Notes under the pieces: model-generated
Database searches by the model: none
What the model was told of the DNA's origin: nothing
What the model saw: the letters and a program-made list of their open reading frames with translations, nothing else
Position numbers and translations under genes: made by a program
Part shown: piece after piece, positions 1 to 26,936 of the stretch
Position numbering within the stretch: the first letter of the stretch is position 1
Layout: the number at the start of each line of letters is the position of its first letter
Assembly (NCBI GenBank): GCA_034336665.1
Contig: CM067590.1
Span: 4,934,459 to 4,998,458, forward strand
DNA from: Luscinia megarhynchos
Taxonomy: Eukaryota; Chordata; Aves; Passeriformes; Turdidae
DNA length: 64,000 nt
Reading direction: 5' to 3'

Positions 1-17209
<17,209 letters not shown>

Positions 17210-17654
17210 GCCCCGCAGTGGCTCGCTGAGCCCCGCGCTGCTTGCCCGCGGCTTTGCAGAGCTGCGGCAGCCGCTGTCCCCCGGCTGTCCCCAGGCTGTC
17301 CCCCGGCTGTCCTCCGGCTGTCCCCCGGCTGTCCCCAGGCTGTCCCCCGGCTATCCCCCGGCTGTCCCCAGGCTGTCCCCAGCCCTGTGAGCCCCTGCCG
17401 GGCAGCCCAGCCCCTTCCCTCCGCCGAGCCCTCGGAGCCGGGGATTCCTCTTGAGCGAGGCTCCTCCCGTTCCAGCCTGGACCCACACAAGCAGCGCTGC
17501 TGGCCCAGGCTCATTAACGCAGCTCTGAGCTAATTAACTGCCCCGACGGGGAGCAGCCCCTGAGCCTCGCTCACTCCCACCCCGGGGCGCTGAGCTGCAT
17601 CAACAATCCCGCTGTGTGCTCTCCACCGAGGGCTGCTGTGGCTTTTCTGTCAGC

Positions 17655-17760
17655 TCGCACAATCCTGGGGTGGTTTGGGTGAGACCTTAAAGCTCATCTC
17701 GTTCCACCCTGTGCCATGGGCAGGGGCACCAGCCCAGGGGGCTCAGACTCGAGCACTGCA
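17655..17760 (-). mobile_element. Short CR1 3' tail fragment
   Basis: Reads GGTGGTTTGGGTGAGACCTT, AAAGCTCATCTCGTTCCACC and GTGCCATGGGCAGGG on the plus strand, the antisense of the avian CR1 3' end. About 100 bp, heavily truncated, in the ATP8B3 3' UTR. Confidence 0.75.
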
Positions 17761-18414
17761 ACTTTAAAATACCGCCTAAATTTTGGAGGGGTGTGATTGA
17801 TTGATTGATTGATTGATCACCTGCAGGTTTCTGTTCCTGGCTCCTGCAGCTCTCCTTGTCACCCCCAGCACTGCTGTCCCTGCACAAGGGGCAGTGCCCT
17901 CTCTGTGCCTTGCCCCATCCCCACACCGCTCCCCCAGGCCTGCTGTCCCCACTTTTGGGGACAACTTCAGGCCACAGGCTCTGCAAAGTCCCAAAAAGCC
18001 TTTCTGGGGGGGATGCGGACAAGTTCTGCCTGGTGGGCACAGAGCCAGGGCCACCAGCAGTGGCTGCTGGAGAAGCTGTGTGTGAACAACTGGCTCACCC
18101 TTTTCACGGGTTTTGCTTTTTAATTAAAAGCACTTTTTAGCCTTTCCTCTGCTGGAAATCTCCACGAGGGGTGGAAGCAGCACGGAAAGGCGCCGTGGTC
18201 TGTGCCAGCAGTGCTCGTGCCGTGGCAAAAGGCACAGCAGGAGAAGAGATTTGGGTAAAAAATGCACCATTAAATCATCCCCGGGGGCTTGGCCCTGCCT
18301 GCAGCACACGTGGTCCCACGGGTTTGTTTTACAAGTGCTTTGGCCTCATCCGCGCTGGGTTTGTGAGAATTAAAGTGTTTCCCTTGGGCTCTGGCCAGCA
18401 GGGTGGTGCCAAGA

Positions 18415-18420
18415 AATAAA
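18415..18420 (+). terminator. ATP8B3: ATP8B3 poly(A) signal AATAAA
   Basis: AATAAA (in AAGAAATAAAAGCC) is the first canonical signal downstream of the ATP8B3 stop. An upstream ATTAAA at 18,123 could also serve. Confidence 0.6.
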
Positions 18421-18613
18421 AGCCTTTCCTCTGGGAAAGCTCTCCCTGCTGCAAGTGCCAGGTGGAAAACAGGGAGAGGAACTTTGCCCAGCGAACTGAA
18501 CGATCCCTGGGTCTCCCAGCAGGAGTGAGGTGGCAAAAGGGGCACGGGGAGGGCAGTGACCCCCTCCCCACCACAGGACACCGCACACGCCAGGGTGAAT
18601 GACTAGAAAATAA

Positions 18614-18619
18614 TTTATT
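18614..18619 (-). terminator. ONECUT3: ONECUT3 distal poly(A) signal
   Basis: TTTATT on the plus strand is AATAAA on the minus strand. It is the last such signal before the oppositely oriented ATP8B3 end. Cleavage would fall near 18,595, leaving about 150-200 bp between the two genes. Confidence 0.6.
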
Positions 18620-19996
18620 GAAGAAACAGAAAGCTGCAGAAATACAACACAGTCATGACCAGTAGAGGATGAACAAATAGAGATTAAATTTTTTTTTCTC
18701 TCTTTTAAGACCGGTTGACAGGCTGGAGTTAAGTTTCCTGATAACTTCCCCTGCGTGAGTCATAGCAAAGAACAAGGAACAAACTCCAGAGCACACAGCA
18801 CAGTTTGGATAAAGTGCCTGACACATAAGACTCTTTTTTATTTTATTTTTTTTTCTTTTTTTAACGTTTGTAAATAGCTTAAACAAATATAGTTGCAAGA
18901 CACAGAGGAGTAACAATTGCATTTCGCTGTAGAATAAAACTTATCCCATGAGAGTAACAATAAAGCAGCAGCAAAAAAATAATTAAATTAATTTAATTAG
19001 AAGAAAAAAGGAATTTAAAAACTCAGAGATGTGGCCCTCGGACTGGTGGGATGAGGACGAGCATCACCTATTGCTATACAGAAAAATGAGCAATGTTTTC
19101 TGGAGGAGGCTGGGCTGGCAGAGCCAAGGCTGTGGGTTCTCCTGGGCAGGCTGGATTCTGTCTGACTCCTTTGTTTCCTTTAGAAATTGAAGGGGTGGAA
19201 AAAAAAACAAACCAAAACCCCCCCAAATTTAGGTTTTTTTGCATTTTTAATTTCCTCTCTTTAAAAACTCCAGATGAAGCAGTGAGAGGAAGTGGGATCC
19301 TTGTGCAGCCCCGTGGCTGGGTGTCCTCTGAGACATGGGAAAGGAGCCAGCTCCGTGCTGGGGACGTGCGGTGGTGACAGGGACAGGCAGTGACAACCCA
19401 GAGGTGCCCAAAACGGGTCAGGGGGGGAGGGAAAGAGGAGCTGATTGTCAGCACCCCGACCTGGGATGCTCAGGACAAAGGGTGGATTTTTGGCAAAGCC
19501 ATTTCTCTCTGTGCCAATGTCCCACTGGCACAGCTGGTGTCAGAGCAAGGCGAGCTTGGCTCTGGTTGTGCCACTGTGGGGTTAAAATGTTTAAAAGTGA
19601 CCCCTCCTGCTTTCCCAGTGGGATGGGGACAGCACTGCCCCACTGCTGGCGTGGGGTTTCAAACAGAAAATAAATACATGGTTGGAAAACTTCCACTCCT
19701 GGAAGAACTGGAGTGGCCAGGGGCATGAAATGACCCAAATACCTGAAAAAATTTCCTCAGTTCAAGCAGGAGACAGTGGCCAGGACGAACCAGCAGGTTT
19801 TAGTGGGAAATCCCAGGTCTCCTCCTCTTCCTCACTGCCCTCACCCTCAGAGGTGTTCCCAGGGCCCCGTTTTCACTCCTGCTCCCCACAGCACAAAAAT
19901 GCCCTTTGGATGCAACCCTGGTCAAGAGAATTGTCTTTAGGACAGAGCTCAGATTGTCATTACAAGCAGGGCAAAAAAAAAAAATTTAAAAAATCA

Positions 19997-20004
19997 TCTT
20001 TGGT
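19997..20004 (-). promoter_or_regulatory. miR-9 8-mer target site 1
   Basis: Minus strand ACCAAAGA, the complement of miR-9 nucleotides 1-8. The flanking GAT extends pairing with miR-9 positions 10-12 if one nucleotide is bulged. Confidence 0.6.
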
Positions 20005-21933
20005 ATCGTGACAAGTTGCTCCTCGAGGCATTTTGGTTGGTGTGGGCCGGGCTCAGCTGGGCCAAGGGATGGGGAGCAGGGCTCGGATCTTGGCTTCTCC
20101 AGGGCCAGCCCTCCCCAGGATGGAATGCAGCTGCTCCCTGTGAGCTCCAGGGACTCGTCTCTGCGCTTGGATCCAAACCTGGCTGCCCTTGCAGCTGGAA
20201 TCGTCCTGGCCTTCAAGCTTCTCCTGGTGGAAAAGGTCTTGGGGGAGGAAATGGGGCATGGTGAGGGTGCTGAGCTCCCCAGGGGGCAGGAGGGATGGCG
20301 AGCAGCTGGGTGGTGCTGCTGGAACCAGCATCATCTCCCAAGAGCCAGGTTCTTGCTCCTTGACCACCCGGTGTGAGATCTCGGTGCTCAGGGCTGCAGG
20401 GCCACAGCACCAGCCCAAAAAACCCTCCTTGGATTTTGGGGCCGCTCTGGTGGAGCTGAGATTTCCTTTCCTCGTGGTGAGCTGAGCTGTGGGTGCACCT
20501 GGAGCGGTGAGGAGGCTGGAAAGGGCTGAGGGAGCAGCAGTGCCAGGGGAAGGGCAGCACTGCCTCCTCCCAGATGTGCTGCTCGAGGCTCCTCCTGACT
20601 TTAGGAGGAGCAGGGCAGGAAGGAGCCGCTGGGGATGTGGATTCTGGGCATTTGCAGAGAGCTCCAAAGCCCTTCCAAAGTCGGGATCCTCCTCTCCCTG
20701 CACTCTCCTGCTTCAGCCAGGGCTGCACAGGTGGGAGCCAGGCTGGTGGCACAGGAAAAGCCGGACAGAATCTGGGTGTGCCTCTGAGCCAAACCTGCTC
20801 TGGAGGACACACCCGGGTCGGTGGGTCACTGCAGCACCATCCTCAGCACCGCCTGCAGAGCTCTCAGGGCGTTTTGGGGCTGTTCCCGTGTCTCAGAGCA
20901 CACCTGTGGCTTTGCCAGCTCAGGTCGGTGGTGGCTGATTGTCTCTCCTCCTCTTGGCTGCACTTTGACCCACGGATACAGCAAAAAACCAACCCCAAAA
21001 CCACAAAAAAAAAACCCCAAACACAAAGCAGAGCTCGGGGGGGCAGGAGCAGGGTGGGCACGGCAGGACCCCGTGCCCCAGATTCCCTTACCCTGTTTGC
21101 TGGGCACGGGGCCGGGCTGTGCCCCCCGAGCCGCCCCCGCGAGTTTCGGGGTGAGGAAAGGAACAAAAGAGGTGAAGGAAGAAGCCGAGGGGGTGAAGGA
21201 TGACTTTGCCGTGGTTGTGAGCTGGAACAGAACCGTGATCCATGCAGAGAAATCTTCACCAACCAAAAACTCGTGGACAAAAAAAAAAAAAAGCACAGTT
21301 TGTCCCCTCCCGCTCCCACCCGACCACCCCTCCCCAATAATTATTACATTACTTCAAGAAAGAGTATATTTTTTTCATGCATAAATCAAATTCTCATCTT
21401 GTCTTTTTTTTCTTTTTTTTTTTTTGTCTTCTTTAAATTACATTTGAACACAGAACACATATAATAAATACTCTTGTACGACATGACTCAGAGAAAAGTA
21501 ACACATCTGAACGCAAAGGTATCGTCATCATTATTAGTTTTTTCTTTTTTTTTTCTTTTTTTTTTTTAAAAGGACTTGTTTAAATATGAAATCTGTAAAC
21601 TCCAAGGGTCCTTTTTTTTTTATTCTTTCTCTCTCTCTCTCTTTCTCTCTCTTTTTTTTAAATCGTGAAACTATCCAGCTTTCATTTCCTTAACATTCAA
21701 TATGTCTCCCATTGAACGCATCAAAGAAATAAGAACATGCCGTCTTCTGCAAAATTATAATTTAACAGTATAAAGCTTCAAGTCACAAATTCCAAAAACT
21801 AGCTAAGTAATTTTTTTTTTTTTTATCACATAAACTATACATTAAATATTTTGAGGTATTTCAGAGAACATTGTCAAAGGCTTGTAAGGTCTGTGCTGGG
21901 TGGCAATGAAGGCTTTCTCCTGCATAGAGAACA

Positions 21934-21941
21934 TCTTTGGT
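21934..21941 (-). promoter_or_regulatory. miR-9 8-mer target site 2
   Basis: ACCAAAGA on the minus strand within GATACCAAAGAT, the same 12-mer as sites 1 and 3. Confidence 0.6.
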
Positions 21942-22009
21942 ATCACAAGCCGGGTGGGGGACAAGGGGGTGGCGTGGCCAGGAGGGTGGGGAAGGCAATA
22001 GTGAGGGCA

Positions 22010-22085
22010 GGGGGGTGGCAGGGAGGTGGCAGGGAGGTGGCAGGGAGGTGACAGGGAGGTGACAGGGAGGTGACAGGGAGGTGAC
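22010..22085. repeat. GGCAGGGAGGT decamer repeat
   Basis: About seven units of GGCAGGGAGGTG or GACAGGGAGGTG in the presumptive ONECUT3 3' UTR. Confidence 0.85.
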
Positions 22086-22559
22086 AGCCCTCCCAGGCTG
22101 GGGCTGCTCTCACTGGGGGTGTTGGAGTCCCAGAATCTCTCAGAGCCCCAAGGATCACCAAATCCAGCCAAGGACAGCCCAACAATCCCAGCAGGGCAAG
22201 TTTGGTCCAACTCAAAGGAGTCACCCTGGCAGGAGCCTGACCCAGGCAGGAACAACTCAGCCAAGCTCTCCCTAAACTGGAATTGCGTCTCTGGCAGGTC
22301 CTGCTGCCTTCTGCTGGAGCCGAGGGGCAGAAGGGAGCAGACCTGGCAGCACAGGTCGTCCCCAGTGAGCCAAAAACCGCCCCTCTGGGGGTGTAGGAAC
22401 AGCTCCTGCTGAAAGGATTCACAGCTCCAGCCTAAAGGAAGAGTCTGGAGAAAGCTCAGGGTGAGACTGGCACCGCTCCTGCCTCCGCCTTTCCAAACAG
22501 AAATGCCACAAACTGCGCTGCCAAGAGTGGGAGCCAGAGCTCAGACCTGAGCTGAGTGA

Positions 22560-23700
22560 AGCAAAAACATCCTGTGAGGAAACTCACTTTGTCACCTTGT
22601 GAGGAGACACAGCTTTGTCAATTTGTGAGGAGACTCGCTTTGTCACCTTGTGATGAGACTCACATTGTGACCTTGTGAGGAAACTCACTTTGTCACCTTG
22701 TGAGGAGACACAGCTTTGTCAATTTGTGAGGAGACTCGCTTTGTCACCTTGTGAGGAAACTCACACTGTCACCCTGTGAGGAAACTCACTTTGTCACGTT
22801 GTGAGGAGAACTCACATTGTCACCTTCTGATGAAAACTCACTTTGTGACCTTGTGAGGAAACTCAGCTTTGTGACCTTTTGAGGAAACTCACACTGTCAC
22901 CTTGTGATGAAAACTCACTTTGTGACCTAGTGAGGAAATTCACTTTATGACCTTGTGATAAAAACTCCCACTGTCACCTTGTGAGGAGAACTCACATTGT
23001 CACCCTGTGAGGAGACACAGCTCTGTCAACTTGTGAGGAGACTCACTTTGTCACCCTGTGAGGAGACTCACTTTGTGACCTTGTGATGAAAACTCACTTT
23101 GTGACCTTGTGATGAAACTGACATTGTCACCCTGTGAGGAAACTCACTTTGTCACCTTGTGATGAAAACTCACTTTGTCACCTTGTGATAAAAACTCACT
23201 TTGTGACCTTGTGATGAAAACTCACTTTGTGACCTTGTGATGAAACTGACATTGTCACCCTGTGAGGAAACTCACTTTGTCACCTTGTGATGAAAACTCA
23301 CTTTGTCACCTTGTGAGGAAACTCACATTGTCACCCTGTGAGGAGACTCACTTTGTCACCCTGTGATGAAAACTCACTTTGTCACCGTGTGATGAAAACT
23401 CACTTTGTGACCTTGTGATAAAAACTCACTTTGTCACCTTGTGATAAAAACTCACTTTGTGACCTTGTGATGAAAACTCACTTTGTGACCTTGTGATGAA
23501 ACTGACATTGTCACCCTGTGAGGAAACTCACTTTGTCACCTTGTGATGAAAACTCACTTTGTCACCTTGTGATAAAAACTCACTTTGTGACCTTGTGATG
23601 AAAACTCACTTTGTGACCCTGTGAGGAGACTCACATTGTCACCCTGTGAGGAGACACAGCTTTGTGACCTTGTGATAAAAACTCGCTTTGTGACCTCGTG
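22560..23700. repeat. ~22-25-bp minisatellite in ONECUT3 3' UTR
   Basis: About 48 units of ACTCACTTTGTCACCTTGTG with GAGGAAA, GATGAAA or GATAAAA linkers. On the transcribed strand it reads CACAAGGTGACAAAGTGAGT. The hexamer GTGAGT occurs about 30 times in that sense. Longer blocks are repeated almost exactly around 23,090-23,260 and 23,460-23,620, showing recent expansion. Confidence 0.93.
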
Positions 23701-24229
23701 GGCTTCCGCAGGGCCCAGCCCTGGGAGCTGGGGAAGGACACGGAGCAAATCCTTTCCCTGGGAGCTTTTCCCTGGACACCAGCTCTGTGCTCCTGGGGGG
23801 ACCCTGGGGGGACATCTCAGAGATGGGGGACAGGACATTTTTGGGGAGCCAGCACCTTTCCCTCGGCGAGGGGGATGTCTTCTCTTCAATCAGCACAATC
23901 AGGGTTTGTCTCCTCCATCCCAGCCCCCAGAGCCCGCGGGAGCCGTGGGGATCTGTGCTGGGCAGAGCTGAGGCAACGCTGAGTTTTAGGATCGAAGCAG
24001 AGGAGCAAAGAAATGGCCACACACCTTTGGAACAAGAAAAAGGCACTCATCTACCATCCCGGAGCTGCTCACCTCTCCTCTCCTCTCTCCTCGCTCTGCG
24101 GGGACTCGCTGGGCTGGGAGGGGCTGGGAGGGGCTGGGAGGGGCTGGGGGTGCCCAGGGGGGCTCGGGGCCGGCCTGGGGGCAGCAGGGAAAGTGGCGTT
24201 TCCAGCACAGACCAGACAAGGCAACAAAA

Positions 24230-24237
24230 TCTTTGGT
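24230..24237 (-). promoter_or_regulatory. miR-9 8-mer target site 3
   Basis: ACCAAAGA on the minus strand, again inside GATACCAAAGAT. Confidence 0.6.
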
Positions 24238-24279
24238 ATCAGACGTGATTTTCAAATCACAAAAAATTGAAAACTCAAG

Positions 24280-24287
24280 TGAGGTAG
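24280..24287 (-). promoter_or_regulatory. let-7 8-mer target site
   Basis: TGAGGTAG on the plus strand gives CTACCTCA in the mRNA sense, a full let-7 seed match, 43 bases from miR-9 site 3. Confidence 0.5.
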
Positions 24288-24692
24288 CCTTTAGTCTCGG
24301 GTTCTCACTAGAAATGTCTTTGCATCCTTGAGGGCCTGTGGCATTTACTGCTTTTTTTTCTTTCTTTTCATTTTTTTTAAATTTTGTTTTTTTTTCCTGT
24401 TGTGTTTTTCACTTGCCAAACCAAGGCCCCCTTCCTGGCTTTTTCAGCCCTTGAATACTACCGGGTGGGGTTCAGGAATCCACCACCACCGTCACCACGT
24501 CACGACAAGACGAAGAAACAACATCAGGGGGGAAAAATCAGTGGTGGGGAGCGGGGGGGGACGAGATTCCCGTGGGGTTTTGGGTTCTGGTTGGCATCTG
24601 GCACCTGCCCCTTCCCATCCTCCCTGTCCCCATCCCTCTGTCCCCCCAGTTCAGTGTCCAGGGACACCCCCAGCCCCACCTACCCCAGGAGC

Positions 24693-24700
24693 TCTTTGGT
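24693..24700 (-). promoter_or_regulatory. miR-9 8-mer target site 4
   Basis: ACCAAAGA on the minus strand (plus strand CTCTTTGGTTCAAGG). A second U-complement follows the seed, so it resembles the start of miR-9 over nine bases. Confidence 0.55.
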
Positions 24701-25635
24701 TCAAGGCGTCCTCTGACCCTGCCTGGCCACATGTACAGGGTTTTTTTTTTCTTTCTTCATTCTTTTCATCCTTTCTTTTCTCCTTTTTTTTTTGTTTTGT
24801 TTTTGTTGGTGTTTTTTTTACCCTTTTCTTGACTTCTCTTTTCTTTTTTTTTCCCTTCTTTTCGACAAGGTGCCTTCCTGTGACACAACTGATCACTCTC
24901 AAAGTAAAGTGAATCCAAGAAACCATAGCACTAGAACACAGATGGTACTTTTTACCCGCATAAATTCAAGAGTCCCTTTTTTTTTGTTTGGTTTTTTTTT
25001 TTTTTTGGTTGATGGTTGGTTTTGGAGGATTTTTTTGGTTGTTTTTTTTCCCCAAGTGGTGGGGGAAAAAGGGGAACTTGCCTCCCCCTTCATCCCCAAG
25101 CCTCTCCCAGCCCTTCCCTGTCCCCAGGCACCTCCTGCTCCTCCCGAGGACAGCCTGGGCTGGCAAGGAGCCCTGGGGGGATCTGGAGAGGGCTCATTGT
25201 GAGGGTTTGGCCTCGTGATTGCTTTTTTATATGGCACAAGTCACCATCGAGAGCTCGGAGGAAACGATCCCTTTGAAGCTAAGTACCATTGCTCCAGAAA
25301 TCCGCGTTTAAGGCAGGTTGTTAATTGGCACAAAAAAAAAAAAAAAAAAAAAAAAATCTGGTGTCTTTTTTGGTGAGTTGCCGGTCTTTGCTGAGCTTGT
25401 TTGGTTGTGGTTTCTGTTGTTACTCCTTTTTTTTTGGGGGGACGAGTTGGTTTTTTCTTCCCTTGCAATCTCGTCGGGGGGTTTTTCCCCCTTCTCACAC
25501 CCAGGGCTGGATTTTGCCACCAGATCCCTTGGATTTTTCTTTTCCCACCGTGCACCGACGTTGGTTCCCAGGAGGGAATTTTGTTTTTTTTTTTTTTTTG
25601 GTTGTTGTCGTTGTTGCGTTTTTGGTTTTGTAATT

Positions 25636-25643
25636 TCTTTGGT
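25636..25643 (-). promoter_or_regulatory. miR-9 8-mer target site 5
   Basis: ACCAAAGA on the minus strand (plus strand TTTCTTTGGTAACAG), the site closest to the ONECUT3 stop codon, about 1 kb away. Confidence 0.55.
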
Positions 25644-26643
25644 AACAGAGACGAAGAGGAGGGATGGGAGGGGACAAGAGTGCGTGTCGAGGGGTGGATG
25701 GGGCGAGACGCAAAGCCACCAAATCTGCTTTGTCTCTGTGTCCATTCCTCAGCCGAAAAGTGAACCAGAAAATCCGGAGGTGAAAGGCGGAGCCGGTCAC
25801 CGGGAGAGATCAGATCCTCCGAGTCTCTGCTCCCGTCTCCTTCGGAACAGCTGTTATTTTAAAATACCCGATTCCTGCGGCTAAAATGTGCTTTTTGAGC
25901 TGCTGTGGGCGGAGCAGCCGGGGTCCCCTGGGCGGGGGGCTCGGGTCCCGGGGGCAGGAGGGGACTGCTCTGCCTGGAGCGTCTCTGGGAGGGATCTGGG
26001 GGGCTGCTCTCGTGGGTTGGGGGCTGTGAGGGCATGAGGGGCCTGGGGTGTGGCTGCAGTGTCCGGGGGACTCAGAGGGGAGGAGATGGGGGGCGCAGGG
26101 TGGCCTGAGCCAGGTTTCCAAAAGCCTCGAGGGGCAGAAGGGCCAAGTGGCGCTGGCACAGGTGGCCTGGCTGCCTCGGGGGGCAAGCAGAGAGCTGCCA
26201 GGAGCCTCCAGGCACCTTCCCTGCTCACCCCCAGCCCCTGACACCCCTTCTCGTGTCACCCCCACCCCGTGGGAGCCACAGGCATGGCTGTGACAGGTCA
26301 AGAGGCCCCAAAATCCTTCCTGGGCTGGGGAAGGCACGGCGCTGTGACCCCCAAAGGAGCAGGGATCCTTCCAAACGGAGCCTTGCTCCTCTCTCCATCC
26401 CACAGCACCACCACTCCTGGCTCCCCACGGGTTTCCTCCTGCCAGGATGGAGCTGACCTGGTCTCAAACCCTGGCAGGAGGAGGTGACAGCAGGAGGTGG
26501 TGACACCCCTGGGTGACACCCCGCCGAGGGTTTGGGCGCCACCCCAACAGCACCCACCCCTCAGGCCATGCGTGTGAGTCTGCGGTTGGCTTTGTCACGG
26601 GGGGAGGGACACCCGGGACGGGGCAGGGAGGGCGGGGGGGACA

Positions 26644-26936
26644 TCATGCTTTGGAGAAAGTGCTTGTAGACGACGAGGGGACGCCGGGGGTGGCGCCGGG
26701 CTCCTCCTGCCAGCGGTTCATGCAGCGGCGGCGCGCGTTCATGAAGAAGTTGCTGACGGTGTTGAGCTCCAGCCCCAGCTGCTGGGAGATGGTCATCTGC
26801 ATCTCCTTGGACGGGCGCTTGTTCTCCTTGAAGATCGCGATCAGGGTGCGGCGCTGCAGGTCCGTGAAGACCAGGCGCTGCTTCTTGGGCTGCAGGCTGC
26901 GCTCCTTCTGCTGCTCCTGCTCCTTGCGTTTGCAGG
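26644..26936 (-). CDS. ONECUT3: ONECUT3 exon 2: homeodomain
   Basis: Acceptor on the minus strand CACACCCGCAG, then CCTGCAAACGCAAGG. The first two bases finish Ala344; 96 residues follow to TGA at 26,646-26,644. It encodes CKRKEQEQQKERSLQPKKQR, LVFTDLQRRTLIAIFKENKR and FFMNARRRCMNRW. Intact and highly conserved. Confidence 0.97.

Larger units (their letters stand above)
17210..18440 (+). other. ATP8B3: Presumptive ATP8B3 3' UTR
   Basis: Runs from the stop codon to just past the AATAAA at 18,415-18,420. Contains a CTGTCCCCCGG decamer repeat (about 17,272-17,390), a CR1 fragment, a (GATT)n tract near 17,800 and two ATTAAA alternatives (18,123 and 18,369). Extent is inferred from poly(A) signals only. 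Confidence 0.55.
24330..25660. other. T-rich block of the ONECUT3 3' UTR (A-rich in mRNA)
   Basis: Repeated T runs of 8-15 bases and one 24-base A run near 25,331, mixed with G/C-rich pieces. It holds miR-9 sites 4 and 5. No coding sequence seen on either strand. Confidence 0.6.
18595..26643 (-). other. ONECUT3: Presumptive long ONECUT3 3' UTR
   Basis: About 8 kb between the ONECUT3 stop and the distal poly(A) signal. It lacks mobile elements that I can recognise and has long A/T-rich blocks on the transcribed strand. It carries five 8-mer miR-9 sites, one let-7 site and a 1.1-kb tandem array. Long 3' UTRs are known for Onecut genes (ONECUT2 in particular). Other minus-strand AATAAA-like signals (about 18,836-18,850 and 21,620) could give shorter forms. 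No transcript evidence was available. Confidence 0.6.

Noticed and set aside
22560..23700. CRISPR-like array of short direct repeats
   Set aside because: No unique spacers of constant length; units are contiguous and grade into each other. The host is a vertebrate.
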